This document shows positions 1 through 5,479 of a stretch of DNA of 7,021 nt, piece by piece. The notes under the pieces are model-generated. The model saw only the letters and a list, made by a program, of their open reading frames with translations, made no database searches and had not been told where the DNA came from. The position numbers and the translations under genes are program-made. The stretch's first letter is position 1, and each line of letters starts with the position of its first letter. The DNA comes from an uncultured Alistipes sp. GTDB taxonomy: Bacteria > Bacteroidota > Bacteroidia > Bacteroidales > Rikenellaceae. The stretch covers positions 1 through 7,021 of the forward strand of contig CAMWJM010000064.1 of NCBI GenBank assembly GCA_947174575.1. The letters run 5' to 3'.

Positions 1-22
1 CTATTGAATCATAATAAACTTT

Positions 23-475
23 ATGAGTGATAAGATACTATTATCTCCGGATGTGTTTATAAAATTAAGTCGAGTCGGGCGAACATTTTTATTGGTCGAT
101 TTATTCGCATTCGTTGTATTTACAGCGTTGCTTGTAACTGCAATAATCAATAAATGGATTGCTTTTATCGGAATAATCGTTTTCCTAATTATCAGGCATT
201 CATTAAAAGACATTACCGATTGGATCACTCCTCAACTAAACTTTTGCTTGTTGTTTACAAATAAGAATACGGTTCAAGAAATTGAGTATGTTAGTAATTG
301 GGCACATGAAATGCAATACCATCAGCCCTTGGATAATAAAACAATTCAAGCTATATGCTTATTAATTTTTAGTGATCGGAAGTTTTATAAAAAAGGCTTA
401 TTTCGGCGCAGCAATACAAAGGAGTATATGAGTCTGTTTTTCTCTGAAATACCGGAATACACAAACAACAAATAG
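23..475 (+). CDS. Small two-helix membrane protein of unknown function
   Basis: I do not recognise this 150-residue protein. Residues about 22-43 (FLLVDLFAFVVFTALLVTAI and neighbours) and about 46-60 (AFIGIIVFLII) are two closely spaced hydrophobic segments, predicting a membrane hairpin. A soluble C-terminal domain of about 90 residues follows, with no catalytic motif I can name. It contains a Trp/His patch near residues 93-100 (NWAHEMQYH) and a basic stretch near 119-129 (RKFYKKGLFRR). No signal peptide precedes the helices. The start is the first ATG in frame; no ribosome-binding sequence is visible, as expected in Bacteroidota. The gene is markedly AT-rich, more so than the two genes after it, which suggests a separate origin inside the element. 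Its stop is 3 nt before the next start, so the two are probably co-transcribed. The promoter would lie beyond the left edge. Coding call fairly safe; function unknown. Confidence 0.7.
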   Translation: MSDKILLSPDVFIKLSRVGRTFLLVDLFAFVVFTALLVTAIINKWIAFIGIIVFLIIRHSLKDITDWITPQLNFCLLFTNKNTVQEIEYVSNWAHEMQYHQPLDNKTIQAICLLIFSDRKFYKKGLFRRSNTKEYMSLFFSEIPEYTNNK

Positions 476-478
476 TAT

Positions 479-733
479 ATGAAACAACTGCTTTCCCTTT
501 TTCTGACCATCTCCCTGCTGTGTGCTTTCTCCGGTAACTCGGTCACGATCGAATCGGCTGCGGCATCTGAAACGGCCTATGTCTATATTTGCACGGGAGG
601 TTCCGCCACGAAGTACCACGCCAAAGCTACTTGCCGGGGACTGAATAATTGCCGTGGCAAGATGGTGAAGATTTCTGTTGAGGAGGCGAAAAAACAGGGG
701 CGGACGCCGTGCAGCATCTGTAATCCGAAGTAG
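479..733 (+). CDS. Small exported protein with His/Cys metal-site-like motif
   Basis: This is an 84-residue protein. Residues 1-30 look like a Sec signal peptide: Lys2, a hydrophobic core LLSLFLTISLLCAF, then a small-residue stretch ending AAAS where cleavage could occur. The mature part of about 54 residues holds Cys38, then KYH (His47), Cys52, Cys58 and a C-terminal GRTPCSIC with Cys78 and Cys81. The order K-Y-H-x4-C, then an EAxxxGxxPCxxC ending, resembles the short zinc-binding modules seen alone or attached to nucleases and related to the Ada metal-binding fold. This comparison is from memory, and the Cys residues could instead form disulfides in the periplasm. A lipoprotein reading (Cys15) is less likely because Leu precedes that Cys and the hydrophobic core would be very short. 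The gene lies 3 nt after the membrane protein and 4 nt before the HTH gene. No function is assigned. Confidence 0.75.
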   Translation: MKQLLSLFLTISLLCAFSGNSVTIESAAASETAYVYICTGGSATKYHAKATCRGLNNCRGKMVKISVEEAKKQGRTPCSICNPK

Positions 734-737
734 TCTC

Positions 738-1058
738 ATGAACGGAAAGGATGTTCGTAAGAAGATCAAGGAGCGCGGTTTCACCTATCGGAAGATCGCG
801 CAGCTCATTGGCGAAAGCGAGCAGAATTTGCAAAACATCCTCAACGCTGCCGATGTCAAGTCCGGAACACTTGAACGCATCGCAGCAGCTATGAAAGAGA
901 ATGTCGCTTACTTTTACAATGAGCAGCCGATTTTCACTATGCTTGACTACGAAGAATATATTGCTGTCCGAAGTGAGAATCGATTGCTACGGCAAATCAT
1001 CGAGGAAAAAGAACAGCACATCCGCTTGCTGTCAGATCAATATTTTCAAAAGGAGTAA
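738..1058 (+). CDS. XRE-like helix-turn-helix protein with C-terminal zipper helix
   Basis: This 106-residue DNA-binding protein is probably a regulator of the element. Residues about 4-60 match the XRE/Cro-C1 fold: a first helix (VRKKIKERG), then FTYRKIAQLIGESEQNLQNIL as the helix-turn-helix, then TLERIAAAMKENVAYFY, which is typical of the fourth and fifth helices. Residues about 78-100 (SENRLLRQIIEEKEQHIRLLSD) form a charged amphipathic helix that could dimerise as a coiled coil. This two-part layout is common in small regulators of Bacteroides mobile elements. The frame is open upstream to a TTG at 678, but that part overlaps the preceding gene and encodes MRRRKNRGG-type sequence, so I chose the ATG 4 nt after the preceding stop. 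It is the last gene before the attachment site. No operator repeat is visible nearby. Fold confident; role inferred. Confidence 0.82.
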   Translation: MNGKDVRKKIKERGFTYRKIAQLIGESEQNLQNILNAADVKSGTLERIAAAMKENVAYFYNEQPIFTMLDYEEYIAVRSENRLLRQIIEEKEQHIRLLSDQYFQKE

Positions 1059-1144
1059 CGACAATGTTGTTCTATAATTATTCGCAAATCACACATATTG
1101 TATTTTATATTTTTAATTATCAAATACTTACAAAATAACAACCC
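1059..1144. other. AT-rich non-coding gap at element end
   Basis: This strongly AT-rich spacer lies between the HTH gene and the tRNA fragment. It has no open frame of note and no clear terminator. A good Bacteroidota promoter facing fprA is not visible: the nearest match, TATATTTT at 1106-1113, lacks the final G and has no TTG at the right distance. The bases ACCC at 1141-1144 complete a longer palindrome with GGGT at 1162-1165 (see findings). Such AT-rich element ends often hold recombinase arm sites, but I cannot identify any repeats that would show this. Confidence 0.5.
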
Positions 1145-1194
1145 ACAGCCTTCTAAGCTGTGGGTCTTGGGTTCGAATCCCAACGGAATCACCA
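1145..1194 (+). pseudogene. 3' half of tRNA-Arg(TCT), attR-like attachment site
   Basis: The sequence folds as the 3' half of a tRNA. The anticodon stem is ACAGC (1145-1149) with GCTGT (1157-1161), around the seven-base loop CTTCTAA with anticodon TCT (1152-1154), reading the Arg codon AGA. A five-base variable region GGGTC follows. The T arm is TTGGG-TTCGAAT-CCCAA (1167-1183). The acceptor strand is CGGAATC (1184-1190), then discriminator A and encoded CCA. The matching 5' acceptor strand (GATTCCG) and a D arm are absent upstream, where the DNA is AT-rich. It therefore cannot make a tRNA. A tRNA 3' half at a composition boundary is the mark left when an element carrying its own copy of that half inserts; the intact gene should be at the other end of the element. 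Confidence 0.88.
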
Positions 1195-1213
1195 GATCAA
1201 ACCCGATCGTCCC

Positions 1214-2407
1214 ATGAACTTCGCAGAAATACACCCCGGGATCCGCTATGTGGGCGTGAACGACCGCACCACGACCCGTTTCGAGGCCTTGTGGCCGCTG
1301 CCGGCAGGCGTTTCGTACAACGCCTATTTAGTCGTCGGCAGCCAGCATGTCGCCCTGATCGATACCGTCGAAGAACGTTTCGGCGGCCGGCTCTTCGAGA
1401 ACATCCGCCGCGAGATCGGCGACCGTCCGATCGACTACCTGGTCATCAACCACATGGAACCCGACCACTCGTCGTCGATCGAGGCCCTGCGGCTGCGCTA
1501 CCCCGGCATCCGGCTGGTGAGCAATGCCAAAGCCCTGCAGATGGTCGAGGGGTTCTACGGCGTGAAAGCCCCTTCGATCGAAGTCAAGGAGGGCGACACG
1601 CTCGATCTGGGCGGGCTGACCCTCGCGTTCTGCATGGCGCCGATGGTGCACTGGCCCGAAACCATGGTGACCTGGTGCCCCGAGCGGCGGACGCTCTTTT
1701 CGGGCGACGCATTCGGTACGTTCGGTGCGCTCAACGGCGGTATCACCGACAGCCAGCTCGACCCGGCGCTCTACTGGGACGAGATGCGGCGCTACTACGC
1801 GTCGATCGTGGGCAAATACGGCGCACCGGTGCAGAAAGCACTGGCCAAAGTCCGGAGCCTCGACCTCGGCACGATCTGCCCGACGCACGGCCCCGTGTGG
1901 CAGGAGCAGATTCCCCGTGTGCTCGACCTCTACGACCGCATGAGCCGCTACGAGGGCGAACCGGGCGCGGTGATCGCCTACGGCTCGATGTACGGCAACA
2001 CCGAGCAGATGGCCGAACGGCTGGCCCGCCACCTGGCCGAAGCCGGCGTACGCGACATCGTCGTCCACAACCTCACCTATACCGACCCGTCGTACGTGCT
2101 GCGCGACATTTTCCGCTACGACACGCTCGTCGTCGGCAGCCCGACCTACAACGGCGCACTCTTTCCGCCCGTGGCCCAGCTGCTCGACATGGTGGCTGCG
2201 CGCGGCATCCCGCAGCGCAACTTCGCATTCTTCGGATCGTTCTGCTGGGCGGGCTGCGCCGTGCGCAGCATGGCCGAATTCGCCCAGCGCATGAAATGGC
2301 AACCCCTCGCCGACGGCGTGGAGATGAAGCAGGGCTTCTCGGACGATGCCGACAACGCCTGCCGCGAACTGGCCCGCCGCATCGCCGACCGCATCGCTCA
2401 CGCCTAA
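1214..2407 (+). CDS. fprA: Class A flavodiiron protein (O2/NO reductase)
   Basis: This 397-residue cytoplasmic enzyme reduces O2 to water and/or NO to N2O, protecting anaerobes. Residues about 1-248 are the metallo-beta-lactamase-like diiron domain, and the usual iron ligands are all present: His80, Glu82 and Asp84 in HMEPDH, His146 in MVHWPE, Asp165 in SGDAFG, His225 in PTHGPVW. Residues about 250-397 are a flavodoxin domain with the FMN phosphate loop SMYGNTE (258-264), a second FMN-loop motif SPTYNG (309-314) and SFCWAGCAV (342-350). There is no extra C-terminal rubredoxin or flavin reductase domain, so it is the basic class A form of about 400 residues, needing a separate electron donor not seen here. 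The frame is open from a GTG at 1160, but that part lies inside the tRNA fragment, so the ATG at 1214 is the start. Whether O2 or NO is the main substrate cannot be read from sequence. Confidence 0.96.
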   Translation: MNFAEIHPGIRYVGVNDRTTTRFEALWPLPAGVSYNAYLVVGSQHVALIDTVEERFGGRLFENIRREIGDRPIDYLVINHMEPDHSSSIEALRLRYPGIRLVSNAKALQMVEGFYGVKAPSIEVKEGDTLDLGGLTLAFCMAPMVHWPETMVTWCPERRTLFSGDAFGTFGALNGGITDSQLDPALYWDEMRRYYASIVGKYGAPVQKALAKVRSLDLGTICPTHGPVWQEQIPRVLDLYDRMSRYEGEPGAVIAYGSMYGNTEQMAERLARHLAEAGVRDIVVHNLTYTDPSYVLRDIFRYDTLVVGSPTYNGALFPPVAQLLDMVAARGIPQRNFAFFGSFCWAGCAVRSMAEFAQRMKWQPLADGVEMKQGFSDDADNACRELARRIADRIAHA

Positions 2408-2419
2408 ACATTCAAAACG

Positions 2420-3730
2420 ATGAAAATCACGATCGTAGGTACGGGTTATGTAGGATTGGTCTCGGGAACCTGTTTCGCCGAAATGGGTCTGGAAGTCACA
2501 TGCGTCGACACCGATCGCAAGAAAATCGAGCGGCTCGAACACGGCGAAGTGCCGATCTACGAACCGGGCCTCACGGAACTCGTCCGCAAGAATACGGCGG
2601 CCGGACGACTGCGCTTCGCGACCGATCTGGCGGCTTGTCTGGACGATTCGGAGGTGGTCTTCTCGGCCGTAGGTACCCCGCCCGACGACGACGGCTCGGC
2701 CGATTTGCGCTATGTGCTGGAGGTGGCCCGGACGTTCGGTCGCCACATCCGCAAATATACGCTTCTGGTCACCAAGAGTACGGTGCCGGTGGGTACGGCG
2801 CAGAAAATACGCGCCGTGATCGAGGAAGAACTCGCCCTGCGCGGGGTCGAAGTGCCGTTCGACGTGGCGTCCAACCCCGAATTTCTGAAGGAGGGCGCCG
2901 CGATCAAGGATTTCATGTCGCCCGACCGCGTGGTCGTAGGCGTCGACAGCGATCGGGCCAAAGCCCTGATGACCAAGCTATACAGACCGTTTTTGATCAA
3001 CAATTTCCGGGTCATTTTCATGAACATTCCCTCGGCCGAGATGACCAAATATGCGGCCAACGCCATGCTGGCCACCCGCATATCGTTCATGAACGACATC
3101 GCCAACCTCTGCGACCGCATCGGCGCCGACGTGGAATTGGTGCGTCAGGGCATAGGCTCCGACGCCCGGATCGGCACCAAGTTCCTCTATCCGGGTTGCG
3201 GCTACGGCGGCTCATGCTTCCCCAAAGATGTGAAAGCCCTGGCCCGCACGGCCCAGGAGCACGGCTACACGATGGAGGTGGTCGAAGCCGTAGATCGGGT
3301 GAACGAACGGCAAAAGGGAGTGATCGTCGAGAAACTGCGCCAGGCGCTGGGCGACCTACGCGGCAAACGGATCGCACTTTGGGGGCTGGCGTTCAAGCCC
3401 GAGACCGACGACATGCGCGAAGCGACTTCGCTCAAGACGATCGAGGCGCTGCGGGAAGCCGGCGCCGAAATCCGCGCTTTCGACCCCGTAGCGATGGACG
3501 AATGCCGCCGGCGCTATGGCGACGATGTGACCTATACGCAGAACATGTACGAAGCGGCTCGGGAAGCCGATGCGGTAGTTCTGCTCACCGAATGGAAGCA
3601 GTTCCGCATGCCCGACTGGTTGCGACTCCACGCGACGATGCGCGGTCATACGATCGTCGACGGCCGCAACATCTACGACCGGGCGGAGGTCGCAGCGGCC
3701 GGATTCGGCTACTGGGCTATCGGCCGATAA
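2420..3730 (+). CDS. ugd: UDP-glucose 6-dehydrogenase
   Basis: This 436-residue cytoplasmic enzyme oxidises UDP-glucose twice with NAD+ to UDP-glucuronate, a precursor for capsule, exopolysaccharide and lipopolysaccharide sugars. It has the full family layout. The N-terminal Rossmann domain begins with GTGYVGLVSG (7-16), with Asp30 after the second strand as expected for NAD preference. KSTVPVGTA is at 119-127 and SNPEFLKEGAA at 151-161. Lys210 and Asn214 lie in EMTKYAANAM. The catalytic Cys266 is in GYGGSCFPKD. The C-terminal UDP-binding domain carries AFKPETDDMREA (324-335) and ends with DGRNIYD. Length is normal for the family. It begins 12 nt after fprA, so the two are probably co-transcribed, although their functions are unrelated. 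No glycosyltransferase or other nucleotide-sugar gene follows. The related UDP-ManNAc dehydrogenases are a less likely alternative; the residues around Cys266 fit Ugd well. Confidence 0.95.
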   Translation: MKITIVGTGYVGLVSGTCFAEMGLEVTCVDTDRKKIERLEHGEVPIYEPGLTELVRKNTAAGRLRFATDLAACLDDSEVVFSAVGTPPDDDGSADLRYVLEVARTFGRHIRKYTLLVTKSTVPVGTAQKIRAVIEEELALRGVEVPFDVASNPEFLKEGAAIKDFMSPDRVVVGVDSDRAKALMTKLYRPFLINNFRVIFMNIPSAEMTKYAANAMLATRISFMNDIANLCDRIGADVELVRQGIGSDARIGTKFLYPGCGYGGSCFPKDVKALARTAQEHGYTMEVVEAVDRVNERQKGVIVEKLRQALGDLRGKRIALWGLAFKPETDDMREATSLKTIEALREAGAEIRAFDPVAMDECRRRYGDDVTYTQNMYEAAREADAVVLLTEWKQFRMPDWLRLHATMRGHTIVDGRNIYDRAEVAAAGFGYWAIGR

Positions 3731-3829
3731 CCCCGCTGCAAACTCCGCCGAGCAGTTCGTCCACCGAGTTCCCGTTTTCGGGAGGCATCGACGCTTCGGA
3801 CGCGCTTCGATGCCCGCCTTTCGAATCGC
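3731..3829. other. 3' untranslated spacer after ugd with small hairpins
   Basis: This is non-coding sequence after the ugd stop. Two inverted repeats precede the main terminator. TCCCG at 3770-3774 pairs with CGGGA at 3779-3783 around a TTTT loop. GGCATCGA at 3784-3791 pairs exactly with TCGATGCC at 3807-3814, with a possible inner CGC/GCG pairing (3792-3794 with 3802-3804). Neither is followed by a T run. They could form an ordered 3' end on the ugd messenger, but I cannot assign a role. Confidence 0.4.
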
Positions 3830-3861
3830 AAACCCCGGTATGCCGAAGCATACCGGGGTTT
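3830..3861. terminator. Bidirectional terminator hairpin between convergent genes
   Basis: A perfect 14-bp stem is formed by AAACCCCGGTATGC (3830-3843) and GCATACCGGGGTTT (3848-3861), with the four-base loop CGAA. It has a GC-rich core and A/T pairs at its base, so each strand leaves the hairpin on TTT. It sits between the stop codons of ugd (plus) and the YhcH-type gene (minus), 20 nt from the latter. On the minus-strand transcript the loop reads C(UUCG)G, the unusually stable tetraloop. The T runs are short, so it may act partly by protecting 3' ends. Confidence 0.85.
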
Positions 3862-3881
3862 ATCCGTCTTATCGAGCTGCG

Positions 3882-4331
3882 TCACACGCGCACCTTGACG
3901 ATGGCTTTGCGCACCTTGCCCTCGCCGACCAACGGTGCATGGCCGTCCTCGGGGAAGAGCACCGTGAACTGCCCGGGCCGGAGGGTGTAGTAGGTCTGCG
4001 GCTCGTCGTCGAACAGACAGATGTCCTTCTCCTTGTTGAACGGCCCCTGGGGCATGCGCAACGCCTTGCGCTCGCTCCAGCCGAACGACTCGCAGCTGCC
4101 GCTCAACACCACCTGGATGTCGATATACTCGTCGTGTACCTCCAGCTTGGCGTCGCCTTTCTTCTTGAGGTCGCGCTCCATGATGTTGACATAGATGTCG
4201 CGGCCCTCCAGCTCGTGGATGCCCGGCTCCATATGCTCCCAGTCGGTGGCGGCGATCAGTTCGAACGCTTTCTTCAAACGCGGATGCACGTTCGCATAGA
4301 GCGTGCAGTTTTGCAAAGAATCGAAAATCAT
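3882..4331 (-). CDS. YhcH/YjgK/YiaL family protein
   Basis: This 149-residue cytoplasmic protein belongs to the YhcH/YjgK/YiaL (DUF386) family of small beta-sandwich, cupin-like proteins. E. coli YhcH (NanQ) is linked to sialic acid use and has been described as a sugar anomerase; other members sit with sugar-acid pathways. Visible family features are MIFDSL at the start, ELEGRDIYVNIM (40-51), LEVHDEYIDIQVVLSG (63-78) with His66, Asp71 and Gln73, and FPEDGHAP (126-133) with His131; the His and acidic residues are those expected to bind a metal. Length is typical. The frame is open far upstream across the EEP gene, but the protein family begins at this ATG. It is the last gene of the minus-strand group, 13 nt after the EEP gene, and ends just before the terminator. 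No sugar-catabolic gene lies in the window, so the substrate is unknown. Confidence 0.9.
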   Translation of the reverse strand: MIFDSLQNCTLYANVHPRLKKAFELIAATDWEHMEPGIHELEGRDIYVNIMERDLKKKGDAKLEVHDEYIDIQVVLSGSCESFGWSERKALRMPQGPFNKEKDICLFDDEPQTYYTLRPGQFTVLFPEDGHAPLVGEGKVRKAIVKVRV

Positions 4332-4344
4332 AGTATGGTTGGGT

Positions 4345-5478
4345 TTAGTTCGGTAACTCGACGGGACGCACGCGCACCAACACGGGGAAGTGATCCGACG
4401 CTCCGATCTCGGGCACCTCGTAGGAGAGCAGCTCCAGATCGGGCGACGCGAAGACGAAATCGATGCGCAACAGGTCGAAAAAGCCGCGGTAGGTGTGCGA
4501 ATAGCCCTCGCCGCAGCGGGAAAAGGCATCGTCCAGCCCGCGCGACATCGTGCGGTAGACATACGACATCGGCGTGTCGTTGAAATCGCCGCACACGATG
4601 CGCCGCGACGTGCGGGGCGCGATCTCCGCAGCGATCGAATCGACCTGCGCAGCACGGCGCAAACCGTTGGCCCGCAAGCGCCGGGCCATGCTGCGGAACT
4701 TCCGCTCGCGGTCGGCGTCGGCGATGAAATCGCGGCTGGTGATATACTCGTTGTCGGCCGCCTTGATGTCGGTCGACTGCAGGTGGTTGTTGTAGACGCG
4801 CACCGTATCCTCGCCCGCCACGACATCGGCCCATACCGACGACTCGGGCGAGAGCACCACGCCCGAGCGAATGATCCGCAACTTGCTGAATATGGCTTGC
4901 TGGGGTGCAGCCTCCTCGTCGAGACCGAACCGGGCATTCTCGTACTTGCCGGCGAACGTCTCGTAGTAGCCGCTTTGCTCGGCGATCGGCCGGGCGAACT
5001 CCTGCAGACAAACAATGTCGGCATCGAGGCTGTCGATCATCCGCAGCACGGCATCGGCGCAATCGGCGCCCGCCGCATCCTGAAGAGCGCGGACGTTGTA
5101 ACACAACACCTTGACGGCCGACTTGCTGTAGGTCGGGGTTTTGTAGGTGCGACCCAAGCGGGGTTTCCAGAAAAGCGGCATCCAGAACAGCCCCACGACC
5201 ACGAACGCCCACATCGCGCCGGCCCGGCCCCAGCGCCACCGCACGACCCAGTAAAGCGCCAGCACCACCGCCGCGACATAGATCGCCGGAGCGGCCAGAC
5301 CGAGCAGCGGCAAAAACCACATATGCGCGGGATCGACATAGGGGACGATGAACACCACGATCATCGCCACGGCCACGCACAACGTGGCGACCGAAAGCAA
5401 CGCATCGCACACGCGCACGGCCCACCCGCGCCGCCGCCCGGGACGCCCGGGCATGTCGTTATAACGTTCTTCGCTCAT
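4345..5478 (-). CDS. Membrane-anchored endonuclease/exonuclease/phosphatase family protein
   Basis: This 377-residue protein has three hydrophobic segments near its N-terminus (about 24-45, 52-77 and 86-104). An EEP-fold hydrolase domain follows at about 120-372. Its catalytic motifs are all present: YNVR with Asn128, CLQE with Glu160, NNHLQS with His232, GDFND with Asp298 and Asn300, RIDFVFAS with Asp340, and SDHFPV with Asp362 and His363. The fold cuts phosphodiester or phosphomonoester bonds with Mg2+; substrates range from DNA and RNA to phospholipids and inositol phosphates, and these motifs do not decide among them. An odd number of helices after a basic N-terminus (RPGRRRG) would place the N-terminus inside and the hydrolase domain outside the inner membrane, which argues against genomic DNA as substrate. 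It starts 1 nt after the rhomboid stop and ends 13 nt before the YhcH-type gene. Confidence 0.92.
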   Translation of the reverse strand: MSEERYNDMPGRPGRRRGWAVRVCDALLSVATLCVAVAMIVVFIVPYVDPAHMWFLPLLGLAAPAIYVAAVVLALYWVVRWRWGRAGAMWAFVVVGLFWMPLFWKPRLGRTYKTPTYSKSAVKVLCYNVRALQDAAGADCADAVLRMIDSLDADIVCLQEFARPIAEQSGYYETFAGKYENARFGLDEEAAPQQAIFSKLRIIRSGVVLSPESSVWADVVAGEDTVRVYNNHLQSTDIKAADNEYITSRDFIADADRERKFRSMARRLRANGLRRAAQVDSIAAEIAPRTSRRIVCGDFNDTPMSYVYRTMSRGLDDAFSRCGEGYSHTYRGFFDLLRIDFVFASPDLELLSYEVPEIGASDHFPVLVRVRPVELPN

Positions 5479-5479
5479 C

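Larger units (their letters stand above)
1..1144. mobile_element. Terminal segment of an integrated element (right end)
   Basis: This is the AT-rich stretch to the left of the tRNA-Arg 3' fragment. Its base composition clearly differs from the chromosome to the right: roughly 27-40% GC by eye in the first 475 bases and near 50% in the next 600, against about 60% or more after 1200. It carries small accessory genes (membrane protein, exported protein, HTH regulator-like protein) and ends at a partial tRNA gene, as tyrosine-recombinase elements that insert in tRNA 3' ends do. No integrase, relaxase or phage structural gene lies within the window, so the element type (prophage, ICE or satellite island) cannot be told. 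The exact right end is uncertain by several bases, because the point where tRNA identity begins cannot be fixed without the intact copy. Confidence 0.72.

Noticed and set aside
479..523. Lipoprotein signal with Cys15 as lipid attachment site
   Set aside because: Leu precedes the Cys instead of Gly, Ala or Ser, and the hydrophobic core before it would be too short; a standard signal peptide fits better.
584..591. TATATTTG, a match to the Bacteroidota -7 element, before the HTH gene
   Set aside because: It lies within the codons of the exported protein, about 150 nt from the HTH start, with no convincing -33 element; a chance match is likely.
678..737. A TTG start extending the HTH gene into the exported-protein gene
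   Set aside because: The added residues are basic and unrelated to the HTH fold, and the ATG just after the preceding stop gives a standard protein.
1073..1078. TATAAT resembling an E. coli -10 box facing fprA
   Set aside because: Bacteroidota primary promoters do not use this motif, and such matches are expected by chance in AT-rich spacers.
1145..1194. Treating the tRNA-like sequence as a working tRNA-Arg gene
   Set aside because: No D arm or 5' acceptor strand (GATTCCG) can be found in the bases upstream, so a cloverleaf cannot form.
1160..1213. A GTG start giving fprA 18 extra residues
   Set aside because: These codons are the T arm and acceptor strand of the tRNA fragment; the family begins near the ATG at 1214.
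1328..2746. A 472-codon antisense frame under fprA and ugd
   Set aside because: Low-complexity Ala/Val/His/Gly composition is typical of a mirror frame of GC-rich codons, and it spans a boundary between two real genes.
1291..3990. An 899-codon open plus-strand frame overlapping fprA and ugd
   Set aside because: It lies in another frame of two clearly recognised genes and encodes Arg/Pro/His-rich sequence with no domain. Long empty frames are expected in high-GC coding DNA with strong third-position GC bias.
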